DNA of 64,000 bases from Paucisalibacillus globulus (GCF_900184735.1 NZ_LT855385.1:93132-157131); one strand, 5' to 3'. Numbered from the stretch's first letter, positions 17,681 through 28,801 are shown. Notes: generated from the sequence alone by a model not told the origin. Made by a program: numbers and translations.

Positions 17681-18097
17681 TAGAAACTGTGCGGTAACTA
17701 AGCATTATGGTAGCGCATCATACCCGCTACGGAAATACACTCCGCTTTCCGCGGGCGGCTGGTGAGCCTCCTCGCGCTTACGCACTGCGGGGTCTCACCG
17801 ATGCCTATCCTCCCGCAGGAGTCTCCGTGTATTTCCTTCGCTAGTGTGGAGTGAAATAATTTCAATGCACTCAACACCAATACAAAAATCATTTACTACT
17901 ATAAATTAGAAAGCTTAAACTAGCGCAGGCAGAATACGGAGACTCCTACGGGAATAGCACGTGTCCGAAGACCCCGCAGAGGCGAACTTTCCTCGAGGAG
18001 GCTGAGGCCGTGCCCGTGAAAAGCGGAGTATTCTGCCGGAGCGGTATCATTCCTCCATACTGAATAATTTTAGAGAGTACTTACCGCACAGTTTCTA
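17681..18097. repeat. Composite paired-palindrome element, locus 3 (best-preserved copy)
   Basis: 417 bp bounded by perfect 16-bp inverted repeats, TAGAAACTGTGCGGTA (17681-17696) and its complement (18082-18097). The left module (type alpha core) has arms GGAAATACAC/GTGTATTTCC (17731-17740, 17827-17836). The right module (type beta core) has arms GGCAGAATAC/GTATTCTGCC (17928-17937, 18028-18037). An AT-rich spacer of about 90 bp separates them. It fills the gap between polA and phoR; 17540-17680 shows nothing else recognisable. Confidence 0.92.
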
Positions 18098-18122
18098 TCA
18101 AATCCTCAACTAGATTACAATC

Positions 18123-18179
18123 AAAAAATCCGAATGGATACGAATTCTAGTGATAGAATTTTATATCGCAATTCGGATT
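18123..18179 (-). terminator. Probable terminator of phoPR
   Basis: On the minus strand, AATCCGAAT is followed about 35 nt later by ATTCGGATT and a T-run (18123-18128). The long loop contains a second self-complementary segment around GAATTC. It lies 17 bp past the phoR stop. Confidence 0.7.
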
Positions 18180-18196
18180 CCATATAGATAATTCTC

Positions 18197-19561
18197 TCAT
18201 TGGTTTGGGAAGTAAATATGAAATGTACTACCTACATTCACTTCACTTTCAATCTCTATTTTACCTCTATGAAGTTCTACTATATGTTTAACAATGGCTA
18301 GTCCTAAACCAGTTCCACCTGTATTTCGACTTCGCGCTTTATCCACTCGATAAAAGCGTTCAAAGACTCTAGATAATGCATCATTTGGTATTCCAATACC
18401 AGTATCTTTCACCATGATATGAATAAATTCTTCCTGTTCCTCTGAAAGGAGTGTAACTTCTCCACCTTTTGGAGTGTAATTAATAGCATTTTCTAATAGG
18501 TTGATTAGGACTTGTTTGACCCGAGCTAAGTCTGCACTAAACTTTAGGTTATTTTCACTTTTTATATGTAGAGTTATATCTTTTTGTTTAGCATGCTGAC
18601 ATAGTACAGGAATGACTTCATTAATAATATCGGACAAATCAATAGTAGAAAGAAGTATATGAGATTCGTCCTTCTCTAATTTTGATAAAGTAAGCAAATC
18701 TTGAATTAAGGTTTGCAGACGTTTGCTTTCTTCATTAATAATTCCTAGGAAATGTCTTGCTGTTTCTTTATCATTAAGATCCTCGTCGAGTAGCGTTTCT
18801 GAGAATCCCCTAATGGAAGTTATAGGTGTTTTCAATTCATGGGAAACATTTGCTACAAAGTCCTTACGCATTGTTTCTAGTTTCTTTAATTCTGTTATAT
18901 CATATAACACTAATACAGCACCTTTTAACATATTTCTTTCATCAAATATTGGTGCTCCAACGATTTCAAAATATTGCTTAAAGCCATTGTCAACCATAAT
19001 GGATTCTTTCACATTTTCTTCATATAAAAATGTTTGTTGAATCGATTTATGTAACGTCTCATTATCTAAAACATCATAATATAAATAACCAATATAATCC
19101 TTATCTGTTTTTCCAAAAATAGAGAGAAAATTCTTATTTACAAGATGAATATATCCTTTTTCATCGATCAATATTAATCCACTTTGAATATTCTCTATAA
19201 CCGTTGTTAATTGCTCTGCTTGGATTTTTTCGTTAATGGATAGCTCACTTAAGCTTCGTGCTAGCTTGTTAATTTTCATCAGCAAGGATGCCATACTACC
19301 AGACACAGGATGGTGCATTCTTGCACGGAAATTTCCTCTTACTAATTCATCTAATGTATCAGTAGCCTTCTTAATTGGTTTAACGTACTTATCAAATACA
19401 TAATGAAGCATCATCATGAGGATTATGAATTCTGTTAACAGAACAATAATCACCACAATTAGATTATCGGTAAATTGGCTAAATATAGCTCCAGTTAAAA
19501 TGATGATACATAATATTATTAATGCATAACGCATAATTAATTTGGATGAAAAAAAACTCAC
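18197..19561 (-). CDS. phoR: Phosphate-response sensor histidine kinase PhoR, short form
   Basis: 454 residues against about 580 in B. subtilis. Two transmembrane helices (about 10-29 and 33-53) are joined by a loop of only a few residues (around SQFTDN), so the extracytoplasmic domain is missing. Next come HAMP (about 54-107), PAS (about 115-215), HisKA with FVANVSHELKTPITSIRGF, and HATPase with NLLENAINYTPKGG, DTGIGIP and GTGLGLAIV. It phosphorylates PhoP on phosphate limitation. Its ATG overlaps the phoP stop by 4 bp. Identity as PhoR rests on that pairing and on location by mdh-icd-citZ. Confidence 0.88.
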   Translation of the reverse strand: MSFFSSKLIMRYALIILCIIILTGAIFSQFTDNLIVVIIVLLTEFIILMMMLHYVFDKYVKPIKKATDTLDELVRGNFRARMHHPVSGSMASLLMKINKLARSLSELSINEKIQAEQLTTVIENIQSGLILIDEKGYIHLVNKNFLSIFGKTDKDYIGYLYYDVLDNETLHKSIQQTFLYEENVKESIMVDNGFKQYFEIVGAPIFDERNMLKGAVLVLYDITELKKLETMRKDFVANVSHELKTPITSIRGFSETLLDEDLNDKETARHFLGIINEESKRLQTLIQDLLTLSKLEKDESHILLSTIDLSDIINEVIPVLCQHAKQKDITLHIKSENNLKFSADLARVKQVLINLLENAINYTPKGGEVTLLSEEQEEFIHIMVKDTGIGIPNDALSRVFERFYRVDKARSRNTGGTGLGLAIVKHIVELHRGKIEIESEVNVGSTFHIYFPNQ

Positions 19562-20250
19562 ATTGGATCCTCCATTTTATAACCAAGTCCACGAACAGTC
19601 TTAATATAAATTGGCTTTTTTGTATTAGGTTCGATCTTTTCCCGTAAATGACTTACATGAACGTCCACAATTCTAGTATCGCCAACAAAATCATAATCCC
19701 ATACAGCGCTTAATAATTGATCCCTTGATAATACTTTATCCTTGTGTGTGGCAAGGTAATGCAACAGTTCAAATTCCTTACGAGTAAATGTGAGTACAAT
19801 GCCATCTTTTTCTGCTTCATAACGCTCTGGAAAGATTGTAATGTCGCCAACTTTTAGTTGTTTTGTTTTACTAGTGCCCGTTGTATTCGTTCTTCTGAGG
19901 ATTGCCTTAATTCTAGCTATTACTTCTTTAGGGCTAAAGGGTTTCGTTAAATAGTCGTCTGCCCCTATTTCTAGACCAAGCACCTTATCGAACTCTTCAT
20001 CTCTTGCCGTAAGCATGAGTACTGGTGTATCGATTTGATTTCTCCTAAGATGCTTACAAACTTCAATTCCATCCATTTCAGGGAGCATTAAATCAAGTAT
20101 AATAAAATCATAGCTATTACTGTCCGTTTTCCGGATAGCCTCTAAACCGTCATAAGCAACATCTGTAATAAAGGTTGCCTTTTCTAAGTTGTACTTTAGT
20201 AATGTTACAATCGACTGTTCATCATCTACAATCAATACTTTTTCATTCAT
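19558..20250 (-). CDS. phoP: Response regulator PhoP
   Basis: 230 residues, OmpR family. The receiver domain has DDE at residues 9-11, phospho-acceptor Asp in FIILDLMLPEMDG, and Lys in TKPFSP. The winged-helix C-terminal half contains TRKEFELLHYLA and VRGLGYKME. It activates or represses the phosphate-starvation regulon. Translationally coupled to phoR. A candidate set of PHO repeats lies 72-99 bp upstream of the start. Confidence 0.92.
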   Translation of the reverse strand: MNEKVLIVDDEQSIVTLLKYNLEKATFITDVAYDGLEAIRKTDSNSYDFIILDLMLPEMDGIEVCKHLRRNQIDTPVLMLTARDEEFDKVLGLEIGADDYLTKPFSPKEVIARIKAILRRTNTTGTSKTKQLKVGDITIFPERYEAEKDGIVLTFTRKEFELLHYLATHKDKVLSRDQLLSAVWDYDFVGDTRIVDVHVSHLREKIEPNTKKPIYIKTVRGLGYKMEDPM

Positions 20251-20321
20251 GCTATCATATCCCCATTTCTATTATGCTACGAACTAAACTATCTATCTTC
20301 ATCTTACAATGAAACCAATAT

Positions 20322-20349
20322 AAAGAAAATGATAGAAAGCTATTGTAAA
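20322..20349 (-). promoter_or_regulatory. Candidate PHO box upstream of phoP
   Basis: Three hexamers on the minus strand, TTTACA (20344-20349), TTTCTA (20333-20338) and TTCTTT (20322-20327), recur at an exact 11-bp period. Bacillus PhoP binds TT(A/T)ACA-like direct repeats with that spacing. Only the first is close to consensus, so this is tentative. Confidence 0.4.
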
Positions 20350-20461
20350 TAAATTTTTACATTGAACAGTGGTTTCTATCTTCTAATATTTGCTATTCTA
20401 TCTACTTTTATTTATGTTCTATTCTAATTCCTCGACTATTCCATCCTACACATTTACTTCA

Positions 20462-20475
20462 CCGTTCTAGAACGG
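20462..20475. other. Perfect 14-bp palindrome CCGTTCTAGAACGG
   Basis: It lies between the mdh terminator and the phoP upstream region. It is not followed by a T-run and does not match the Gram-positive LexA box (CGAAC, 4 bp, GTTCG). It could be an operator for an unidentified dimeric regulator. Confidence 0.4.
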
Positions 20476-20493
20476 CATAATATGTGAACATAA

Positions 20494-20533
20494 AAGAGCT
20501 TCATCTCACTGTTACAAGTGGGATGAAGCTCTT
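20494..20533 (-). terminator. Terminator of citZ-icd-mdh
   Basis: A 12-bp perfect outer stem (20494-20505 with 20522-20533), extended inward with one mismatch, with A/T-rich flanks. It lies 3 bp past the mdh stop. Confidence 0.9.
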
Positions 20534-20536
20534 AAT

Positions 20537-21475
20537 TTAATTCAATACATCTAATACTTTCTTAACAGAATCAGCAGATTTATCTAGTGCTGCTTTTTCT
20601 TCTTCTGTTAATTCTAATTCAATTATTTCCTCAATACCATTACCACCCAAGATTGTTGGTACCCCAAGGTAGATATCATGATATCCATAATCACCTTCAA
20701 GATAAGCAATGGAAGGTAGTATCCGTCGTTGATCCTTAAGAATTGCTTCTGCCATTACTACAAGCGAGGCAGCTGGTGCAAAATAAGCACTACCATTTCC
20801 TAATAAGTTAACGATTTCTCCTCCACCCGTCCGTGTTCTTGCGACAATTTCTTTAAGGCGGTTTTGAGAGATTAATTTTTCTAAAGGAATACCTCCTGCA
20901 TAAGAGTAACGAATTAATGGAACCATATCATCACCGTGACCACCTAAGACGAACCCGGTAATATCTTTCACGGAGACATTCAACTCTTGTGCAATAAAGG
21001 TTCGGAAACGAGCAGTATCTAAAACCCCAGATTGACCAATTACGCGTTCTTTGGGGAATCCAGATTCTTTAAAAACAGTATAAGTCATAGCGTCTACAGG
21101 ATTTGTAAGTACAACAATTATCGCCTCTTTAGAGTACTTAACAACTTCTTGTGTAACAGTTCTCATAATTTTAGCGTTCGTATTCACCAAGTCATCCCGA
21201 CTCATTCCGGGCTTTCTGGCAATACCAGCAGTAATGATTACAAGATCTGAATCCCTTCTATCCTCATAGTTAGCTGTACCGATAATAGTAGCATCAAATC
21301 CTTGGACTGGACTTGCTTCTAACATATCAAGTGCCTTTCCTTTAGTTGGATTCTCCATTGATGGAATATCCACTAAAACGACATTCCCAAGCTCTTTTTG
21401 AGCTAGCATTAATGCTGTTGTTGCACCTGTAAAACCAGATCCGATGACCGATATCTTTTTACGCTTGTTTCCCAT
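20537..21475 (-). CDS. mdh: Malate dehydrogenase
   Basis: 312 residues, LDH-like malate dehydrogenase (NAD-dependent malate/oxaloacetate interconversion). The Rossmann motif is [14 protein letters not shown]; the Asp of [15 protein letters not shown] marks NAD preference. Active-site features include NPVDAMTY, the arginine in SRDDLVN and the His in [13 protein letters not shown]. It is the third gene of citZ-icd-mdh, 18 bp after icd. AGGAGGAAAC precedes the ATG. Confidence 0.97.
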   Translation of the reverse strand: MGNKRKKISVIGSGFTGATTALMLAQKELGNVVLVDIPSMENPTKGKALDMLEASPVQGFDATIIGTANYEDRRDSDLVIITAGIARKPGMSRDDLVNTNAKIMRTVTQEVVKYSKEAIIVVLTNPVDAMTYTVFKESGFPKERVIGQSGVLDTARFRTFIAQELNVSVKDITGFVLGGHGDDMVPLIRYSYAGGIPLEKLISQNRLKEIVARTRTGGGEIVNLLGNGSAYFAPAASLVVMAEAILKDQRRILPSIAYLEGDYGYHDIYLGVPTILGGNGIEEIIELELTEEEKAALDKSADSVKKVLDVLN

Positions 21476-21493
21476 AGGTTTCCTCCTTGTGGA

Positions 21494-22765
21494 TTAGTTC
21501 ATGTTCTTAATTAACTCATCAGCAAACTCGGAACATTTAACTTCTGTTGCACCATCCATTAGGCGAGCAAAGTCATAAGTAACAACCTTAGAGGCAATAG
21601 TCTTATCCATTGCTTTTGTAATTAGATCTCCAGCTTCTCTCCATCCAAGGTGTTCAAGCATTAATACACCAGAAAGAATGACAGAAGAAGGGTTAACCTT
21701 ATCTAAACCAGCATATTTTGGTGCAGTACCATGAGTTGCTTCAAAAATAGCATGACCAGTATTGTAATTAATATTAGCTCCTGGAGCGATTCCAATTCCA
21801 CCCACTTGTGCAGCAAGTGCATCAGAGATATAATCTCCGTTTAAGTTCATTGTTGCTACAACATCGAACTCATTTGGACGCGTAAGAATTTGTTGTAAGA
21901 AGATATCAGCAATTGCATCTTTCACAATAATTTTTCCTGCAGCAACCGCTTCGTCTTGTGCTTTATTAGCAGCATCTTTGCCATCAGTTTCAGCAATACG
22001 ATCATATTGTGCCCAAGTGAATACTTTATCACCAAATTCTTCCTCGGCAACTTCATAACCCCAGCCTTTAAATGCACCTTCTGTAAATTTCATGATGTTC
22101 CCTTTATGAACGAGTGTAACACTCTTACGTCCTTCATTTAATGCATATTCAATCGCAGCGCGAACAAGACGTTTAGTTCCTTCTTCTGATACTGGCTTGA
22201 TTCCAATTCCAGAAGTTTCAGGGAAACGGATTTTATGTACACCCATTTCATTTTTTAAGAATTCGATAACTTTCTTTACATCATCTGAACCCTTTTGCCA
22301 TTCAATACCTGCATAAATATCTTCTGTATTTTCACGGAAAATAACCATATCCACATCTTCTGGACGTTTTACTGGAGAAGGAACACCTTCGAAGTAACGA
22401 ACAGGACGTAGGCATGTAAATAGGTCTAGTTCTTGACGTAATGCAACGTTTAGAGAACGAATTCCCCCACCAATTGGTGTTGTAAGAGGTCCTTTGATTG
22501 CAATTTTATATTCATCAATTTTATCTAGTGTATCTTGCGGCAACCATTCACCAGTCTTATCAAAAGCTTTTTGACCAGCATAAACTTCTAACCATTCGAT
22601 TTTCTTTGTTCCGTTATAAGCTTTTTCAACTGCTGCTTCTAATACACGGCTTGCAGCTGCCCAAATATCTGGACCAGTTCCGTCTCCCTCAATAAATGGA
22701 ATAACCGGGTTATTTGGAACGTTCAATCTACCATTTTCTACAACTATTTTTTCACCTTGTGACAT
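21494..22765 (-). CDS. icd: Isocitrate dehydrogenase (NADP)
   Basis: 423 residues, the length of Bacillus Icd. The substrate and phosphorylation-loop motif [16 protein letters not shown] contains the active-site Ser. [11 protein letters not shown] and the NADP-site region [16 protein letters not shown] are intact. It makes 2-oxoglutarate from isocitrate. It lies between citZ (83-bp gap holding a hairpin) and mdh. AGGAGG lies upstream of the ATG. Confidence 0.97.
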   Translation of the reverse strand: MSQGEKIVVENGRLNVPNNPVIPFIEGDGTGPDIWAAASRVLEAAVEKAYNGTKKIEWLEVYAGQKAFDKTGEWLPQDTLDKIDEYKIAIKGPLTTPIGGGIRSLNVALRQELDLFTCLRPVRYFEGVPSPVKRPEDVDMVIFRENTEDIYAGIEWQKGSDDVKKVIEFLKNEMGVHKIRFPETSGIGIKPVSEEGTKRLVRAAIEYALNEGRKSVTLVHKGNIMKFTEGAFKGWGYEVAEEEFGDKVFTWAQYDRIAETDGKDAANKAQDEAVAAGKIIVKDAIADIFLQQILTRPNEFDVVATMNLNGDYISDALAAQVGGIGIAPGANINYNTGHAIFEATHGTAPKYAGLDKVNPSSVILSGVLMLEHLGWREAGDLITKAMDKTIASKVVTYDFARLMDGATEVKCSEFADELIKNMN

Positions 22766-22800
22766 TAATAATTCCTCCTAGACTAGTAAGCTTATCGTAA

Positions 22801-22824
22801 TAATAGCCGGAAGACCGGCTATTA
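22801..22824 (-). other. Intra-operon hairpin between citZ and icd
   Basis: A perfect 10-bp stem (TAATAGCCGG with its complement) and a 4-nt loop. Only a weak T-rich stretch follows on the minus strand, so it may act as a partial terminator or as a block to 3' exonucleases that protects the citZ message. Confidence 0.6.
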
Positions 22825-22848
22825 GAACTAACATAATTAATGATACGT

Positions 22849-23964
22849 TTAGCGATTTTCTAATGGTATATATTCTTGTGTGTTTGGACCAACATACTCT
22901 GCACGAGGTCGAATAAGGCGGTTGTTTGCATACTGCTCTAGGATGTGAGCAATCCAACCAGATACACGACTCATCGCAAAGATTGGTGTGAATAAATCAT
23001 GATCAATTCCAATACTATGGTATACAGAAGCTGAATAGAAATCTACGTTTGCTGGTAGACCCTTCTCCTGCTTAATATATTCCTCAATTTTAACAGACAT
23101 ATTATACCATTTTTCCTGGCCAGTAAGTTCTGTTAATTCTTTGGACATCTTTTGAAGATGTTTTGCTCTTGGATCACCACTTCTATATACACGGTGGCCC
23201 ATTCCCATAATTTTTTCTTTGTTTGCTAATTTTTCTTTAACATACGGAAGTGCATTCTCTTCCGTACCAATTTCAGTAAACATCTTCATAACACGCTCGT
23301 TAGCACCACCATGAAGTGGCCCTTTCAATGCGCCAATTGCTGCCGTAATACCAGAATACATATCTGATAATGTAGCAACACATACTCTTGCTGTGAAAGT
23401 AGAGGCATTAAGTTCATGATCCGCATGTAAAACTAATGCTTTATCGATAGCTTCTACTTCTATCGGACTAGGTTTTTCACCTTTTAACATATATAAGAAG
23501 TTTTCAGCATAACTAACATCTTTAAGTGGTTTAACTGGATCTTTTCCTTGTCTAATACGAGAAAATGCAGCAACTATTGTTGCAATTTTAGCTTGTAAGC
23601 GAACTGCTTTTCTTCTATTAGCTGCTTCTTCCATTATATCTGATTCTTCATCGTATAAACCTAGTAAAGATATAGAAGTTCTAAGTGCAGCCATAGGATG
23701 AACACTAGTTAAGTCATAAGAGCGTAATTGTTCTATTACTGCTTCAGGGACTTCCATATTCTCAACAAGTTCTTGTTTAAAGGCTTCCAATTCAGCTTGG
23801 TTTGGTAATTTTAAATTCCATAGCAAATACACAACTTCTTCAAAACTTGCATTCTCAGCTAAATCATCAATTCTATATCCTACATACGTTAACTGATCAT
23901 CGATGATAGAACTAATTGATGATTGTGTTGCTACAACCCCTTCAAGACCTTTCGTTGCTGTCAT
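22849..23964 (-). CDS. citZ: Citrate synthase
   Basis: 371 residues, type I/short citrate synthase as in Bacillus CitZ. Catalytic His lies in GPLHGGANERVMKMF; the second His and nearby motif in MGHRVYRSGDPRAKHL; the Asp in the YSASVYHSIG to FAMSRVSGW segment. It condenses acetyl-CoA with oxaloacetate. First gene of citZ-icd-mdh. AGGAGAGGG precedes the ATG. The next gene upstream, ytvI, is divergent. Confidence 0.96.
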   Translation of the reverse strand: MTATKGLEGVVATQSSISSIIDDQLTYVGYRIDDLAENASFEEVVYLLWNLKLPNQAELEAFKQELVENMEVPEAVIEQLRSYDLTSVHPMAALRTSISLLGLYDEESDIMEEAANRRKAVRLQAKIATIVAAFSRIRQGKDPVKPLKDVSYAENFLYMLKGEKPSPIEVEAIDKALVLHADHELNASTFTARVCVATLSDMYSGITAAIGALKGPLHGGANERVMKMFTEIGTEENALPYVKEKLANKEKIMGMGHRVYRSGDPRAKHLQKMSKELTELTGQEKWYNMSVKIEEYIKQEKGLPANVDFYSASVYHSIGIDHDLFTPIFAMSRVSGWIAHILEQYANNRLIRPRAEYVGPNTQEYIPLENR

Positions 23965-24104
23965 GATAAAACCCTCTCCTTTTTCTATATTGTTCTAACA
24001 TTAAGCATTGTATAATGTTAAATAATTTCGACAATTCCCTAGTGATTTAATCGGATATTGTCAACCCCAAACCAATTATAAAGTATTTTCAGGCTAAAGT
24101 GAAA

Positions 24105-24118
24105 TGAAACCGTTTAAT
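24105..24118. promoter_or_regulatory. Possible catabolite-responsive element (cre) upstream of citZ
   Basis: TGAAACCGTTTAAT agrees with the cre consensus TGWAANCGNTNWCA at 12 of 14 positions, failing at the last two. It lies about 141 bp upstream of citZ in the divergent citZ/ytvI gap (23965-24268). B. subtilis citZ is CcpA-controlled. Nothing else is recognisable in that gap apart from A/T-rich promoter-like sequence. Confidence 0.35.
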
Positions 24119-24268
24119 TTGTATCATGTTTTTATTTTCCATTGCGTACTTGTCTATTAATATTTCATCTCTCGTGTACATATAATTTAACTGATACAGA
24201 CAATATTTCAATTACTATCATCTTGTACTTCTACTTACCTACTATACTGTTAAAATGGGGTTTTTATC

Positions 24269-25375
24269 TTGTACAAGCAGTTTATTGATCCGATAATCAG
24301 GATATTTGTTTTACTTCTTATCGTAACTATTGCATTCTTTTTAGCAAAGTTTACAATCGTCTATGTTTATCCTTTTATTATTGCGTTTTTTATAGCAGCA
24401 TTGCTGAATCCTTCCGTTAGTTATTTAGAACTAAATTGGAAAATTCCTCGCACTATGGCAACTATAATCGTTATATGCGTAATTTTTCTAATGTTCTTTG
24501 GCATTGTCATATTCTTAATAAACGAGATCATCCAAGGTATGTCCTCACTATTAACAAAACTTCCAGACTATTTCCAATCATTCATGAAGATGATAGAAGC
24601 CATATTAAATGAACATATCATACCAATCTATCAAAAAATTGTTACTTTATTTAAATCCTTGGATACTTCACAGCAAACTGCCATTCAGGAAAACTTGGAA
24701 AATTTCCTTCATAAACTTGGCAATACGGGGACAAACATTATTCAGACTTCAATTGCTCAATTACCTGAAATAGTTGGCTTCTTTCCTAGCTCCATTACAA
24801 TTTTCATCTTTATTTTACTTGCAACATTTATGATAACAAAGGACTGGCATTATCTAACTGAAAAGTTACAACATGTGCTTCCCAAAAATATTCTAGCAAT
24901 TATTAGTGATCTGCATAAAGGCACTAAGAAGGCATTTACTGGATACTTACGAGCACAATTTATCCTAATATTTGTATCAGCAGTACTCATTTATATAGGA
25001 CTGGTAATCTTTAAAGTCGAACATGCTCTAACAATAGCAGCGATTGCAGCTCTTGTAGACTTTTTGCCAGTTATCGGAACAGGAATTATATTCGTACCTT
25101 GGATGATATACACCTTCATAACGGGTGATTTTTCATTAACAATTGGATTGAGTCTTCTTTATATGGTAGTTATTGTTGTAAGACAAATGATTGAGCCAAA
25201 GATACTATCTGCAAGCATTGGAATAAATCCGCTAGCTAGCTTAGTCATCTTGTTTGTTACGATTCAACTGTGGGGAATTGCAGGTGTCGTTATTGCACCA
25301 ATTATTCTAATTTCTGTTTATGTACTTTTTCAATCTGGTATATTCATCAAGATATTCCAATTTATAAAAGGATAG
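24269..25375 (+). CDS. ytvI: AI-2E family transporter YtvI
   Basis: 368 residues with about eight transmembrane helices in the AI-2E/YtvI pattern: two N-terminal helices, a pair around 65-90, a long amphipathic region (95-165), then four more. The family motif region FLPVIGTGIIFVPW lies near residue 268. The family exports small molecules or ions; the substrate is not known. The start appears to be TTG at 24269, with GGGG 10 bp upstream. It is one of the few plus-strand genes and converges with fxsA. Confidence 0.85.
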   Translation: MYKQFIDPIIRIFVLLLIVTIAFFLAKFTIVYVYPFIIAFFIAALLNPSVSYLELNWKIPRTMATIIVICVIFLMFFGIVIFLINEIIQGMSSLLTKLPDYFQSFMKMIEAILNEHIIPIYQKIVTLFKSLDTSQQTAIQENLENFLHKLGNTGTNIIQTSIAQLPEIVGFFPSSITIFIFILLATFMITKDWHYLTEKLQHVLPKNILAIISDLHKGTKKAFTGYLRAQFILIFVSAVLIYIGLVIFKVEHALTIAAIAALVDFLPVIGTGIIFVPWMIYTFITGDFSLTIGLSLLYMVVIVVRQMIEPKILSASIGINPLASLVILFVTIQLWGIAGVVIAPIILISVYVLFQSGIFIKIFQFIKG

Positions 25376-25377
25376 AT

Positions 25378-25764
25378 TTATCTTCGATGAATAACAATTT
25401 TATTCTTATCTACTAATCTTTTTATTAACATTCCTAAAAAGGGCTTTACAAATTTCCTAGTATAAGGTAATACGAGTATAAAACCAGTTAAATCAGTGAT
25501 GAATCCCGGGCTGAACAATAGAACTCCACCAATAAAAATACAGATACCATCAATAATCTCTCTAGCAGGAACCTGGCCATACTGTATAGCTGTTTGAGCA
25601 CGTCTCCAGGTATCTAAACCTTCTTTTTTAGCCAAAGAGACGCCGAAGAACCCTGTTAAAAAGATAATGATAACTACCCACCACGGTCCTATGATTCCAC
25701 CAGCCCAAACAAACAATCCTATCTCTGCTGCAGATAATATTAGAAAAAACAGCAACCATTTCAT
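25378..25764 (-). CDS. fxsA: FxsA family membrane protein (YtzA)
   Basis: About 128 residues with transmembrane helices at about 1-20, 24-42 and 72-93. The FxsA pattern is clear: GLFVWAGGIIGPWW, then a soluble stretch with GQVPAREIIDGICIFIGG and LLFSPGFITD. E. coli FxsA relieves phage F exclusion when overproduced; its normal role is unknown. The start at 25764 has AAAGGG 9 bp upstream; the ATG at 25782 has no site. It converges with ytvI with a 2-bp gap. Confidence 0.85.
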   Translation of the reverse strand: MKWLLFFLILSAAEIGLFVWAGGIIGPWWVVIIIFLTGFFGVSLAKKEGLDTWRRAQTAIQYGQVPAREIIDGICIFIGGVLLFSPGFITDLTGFILVLPYTRKFVKPFLGMLIKRLVDKNKIVIHRR

Positions 25765-25786
25765 GAGCATTAACCCTTTCATGAAA

Positions 25787-25879
25787 AAGAGGTAGAGACA
25801 TTAGCGATTATATCGAACAACCAGGACTAGCTTATTGTTTGTTCATGTAATTACACGTTTGGTTTTGTCTCTACCTCTT
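25787..25879 (-). terminator. Long-range hairpin between pyk and fxsA
   Basis: Perfect 14-bp arms (AAGAGGTAGAGACA at 25787-25800, its complement at 25866-25879) enclose 65 nt. On the minus strand the second arm is followed by TTTTTCAT. It probably terminates pfkA-pyk and lies directly before the fxsA ribosome-binding site, so it may also tune read-through into fxsA. Confidence 0.6.
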
Positions 25880-25948
25880 AAATTTTACGTTACATTATAA
25901 ATAACTACGGTTAATAAGATTCGTTGATATAAAGGTACTCTTAACTAA

Positions 25949-27709
25949 TTATAATACCCCTGCATGACCTTTATAGATGTCACCTTTTGTACTGTCTATT
26001 GTGATATCTTCTCCGTCAGAAATTAGTTCAAATGCATTCTCCACGCCAACTACAACAGGGATTCCGAGGCTTAGCCCCACTACTCCCGCATGTGAAGTAA
26101 GACCTCCTTCAAGGGTTACGATACCAGCAGATTTTTCAATTGCAGGCATCATATCACGGTCGGTACCGTATGTAACAATGATATCTCCTGGTTGCACTTT
26201 ATTTAATGCGTCTTCTGCGTTCTTTACTATAACCGCTCTCCCGTATGCACTTCGCTTTCCAATACCTTGACCTTTTGCTATAACATCTCCAATGATGTGA
26301 ACTTTCATGATGTTCGTTGCACCAGTTTCTCCAACAGGAACGCCTGCTGTAATTACTACCCGGTCACCACGTTTAAGCAGATTTTTACTAAGCCCTAGCT
26401 CAATTGCGTTATCAAGCATTTCATCTGTTGTATTCGCTTTTTTACCTGATACAGCATTAACACCCCAAACTAAAGATAACTGACGGTTAACTCGTTCGTC
26501 ATGTGTGATTGCTACAATTGGTGCTTTAGGTCTATATTTGGATATCATTCGTGCTGTATGACCACTTTCAGTAGGTGTAACTATTGCACTTACAGATAGA
26601 TTCATGGCAGTGTGTGTTACGGACTGACTAATCGCATCTGTTATTGTCATGTCAACTAATTGACTGCGATTCTTTAGAATAGACTGATGGTCTAGAGCTG
26701 TTTCTGTCTTTTCTGCGATGTTATTCATCGTTCTTACAGATTCAACCGGATAACTTCCAGCTGCGGTTTCTCCTGAAAGCATGATAGCATCAGTACCATC
26801 AAATATAGCATTCGCCACATCAGAAGCTTCTGCTCTTGTTGGGCGCGGGTTTCGTTGCATGGAATCAAGCATTTGAGTTGCCGTAATAACCGGTTTACCA
26901 ACCGTATTACATTTTTGAATCAGCATCTTTTGCACAAGTGGTACATCTTCTGCTGGAATTTCTACACCTAAGTCCCCACGTGCAACCATTAATCCATCAC
27001 TAACCTCTAGGATGCTATCAATATTATCCACACCCTCTTGATTTTCGATCTTAGGAATTAGTTGAATATGGGTCGCATTGTGTTGCTCCAGTAATTCTCT
27101 AATTTCTAAAATATCAGAAGGTCTACGTACAAAGGAAGCAGCAATAAAGTCAACTTCTTGTTCGATACCAAATTTAATATCATTTGCATCCTTATCGGTT
27201 ATACCTGGTAAATTAACGGAAACATTTGGAACGTTAACACCTTTTTTGTTTTTGATTAAACCGGAATTAAGAGCCACCGTTTTTAATTCTTTGTTAGCTT
27301 GATCGATTTCCTTAACTTCTAATTCAATTAGTCCATCATCAAGTAAAATTCTTGATCCAACATGTACATCATCAATTAAACCCGGATACGTAATGGAGAA
27401 ACGTTCGGCAGTACCTTCCACTTCATTCATAGAAACGTATACGGTATTACCTTGAATAAGTTCTGCTTGTCCTTCTTTGAAATTACCTGTACGAATTTCA
27501 GGACCTTTTGTATCAAGTAGTATGGCAATCGTCTTTCCAGTCTTTTCTGCTGCCTCTCTGATGTTTTTAATTCGTGCACCATGCTCTTCATAATCCCCAT
27601 GGGAAAAATTAAGACGTGCAACATTCATCCCAGCTTCCATCAAATTCACCAATGTTTCCACTGATTCAGAAGCTGGACCGATTGTACAGACAATTTTTGT
27701 TCTTCTCAT
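25949..27709 (-). CDS. pyk: Pyruvate kinase
   Basis: 586 residues, the long Bacillus form. The catalytic barrel carries [16 protein letters not shown], the Lys/Glu region [11 protein letters not shown] and [12 protein letters not shown]-terminal PEP-utiliser-like domain (about 480-586) holds [11 protein letters not shown] with the phosphotransfer-type His. It makes pyruvate and ATP from PEP. AGGAGG precedes the ATG at 27709; the longer frame to 27772 would overlap pfkA and is rejected. It is cotranscribed with pfkA (19-bp gap). Confidence 0.97.
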   Translation of the reverse strand: MRRTKIVCTIGPASESVETLVNLMEAGMNVARLNFSHGDYEEHGARIKNIREAAEKTGKTIAILLDTKGPEIRTGNFKEGQAELIQGNTVYVSMNEVEGTAERFSITYPGLIDDVHVGSRILLDDGLIELEVKEIDQANKELKTVALNSGLIKNKKGVNVPNVSVNLPGITDKDANDIKFGIEQEVDFIAASFVRRPSDILEIRELLEQHNATHIQLIPKIENQEGVDNIDSILEVSDGLMVARGDLGVEIPAEDVPLVQKMLIQKCNTVGKPVITATQMLDSMQRNPRPTRAEASDVANAIFDGTDAIMLSGETAAGSYPVESVRTMNNIAEKTETALDHQSILKNRSQLVDMTITDAISQSVTHTAMNLSVSAIVTPTESGHTARMISKYRPKAPIVAITHDERVNRQLSLVWGVNAVSGKKANTTDEMLDNAIELGLSKNLLKRGDRVVITAGVPVGETGATNIMKVHIIGDVIAKGQGIGKRSAYGRAVIVKNAEDALNKVQPGDIIVTYGTDRDMMPAIEKSAGIVTLEGGLTSHAGVVGLSLGIPVVVGVENAFELISDGEDITIDSTKGDIYKGHAGVL

Positions 27710-27728
27710 GAATAAATTCCTCCTAAAG

Positions 27729-28801
<1,073 letters not shown>

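Noticed and set aside
20462-20475. LexA (SOS) box
   Set aside because: The palindrome CCGTTCTAGAACGG lacks the 4-bp spacer and CGAAC/GTTCG half-sites of Gram-positive LexA operators.
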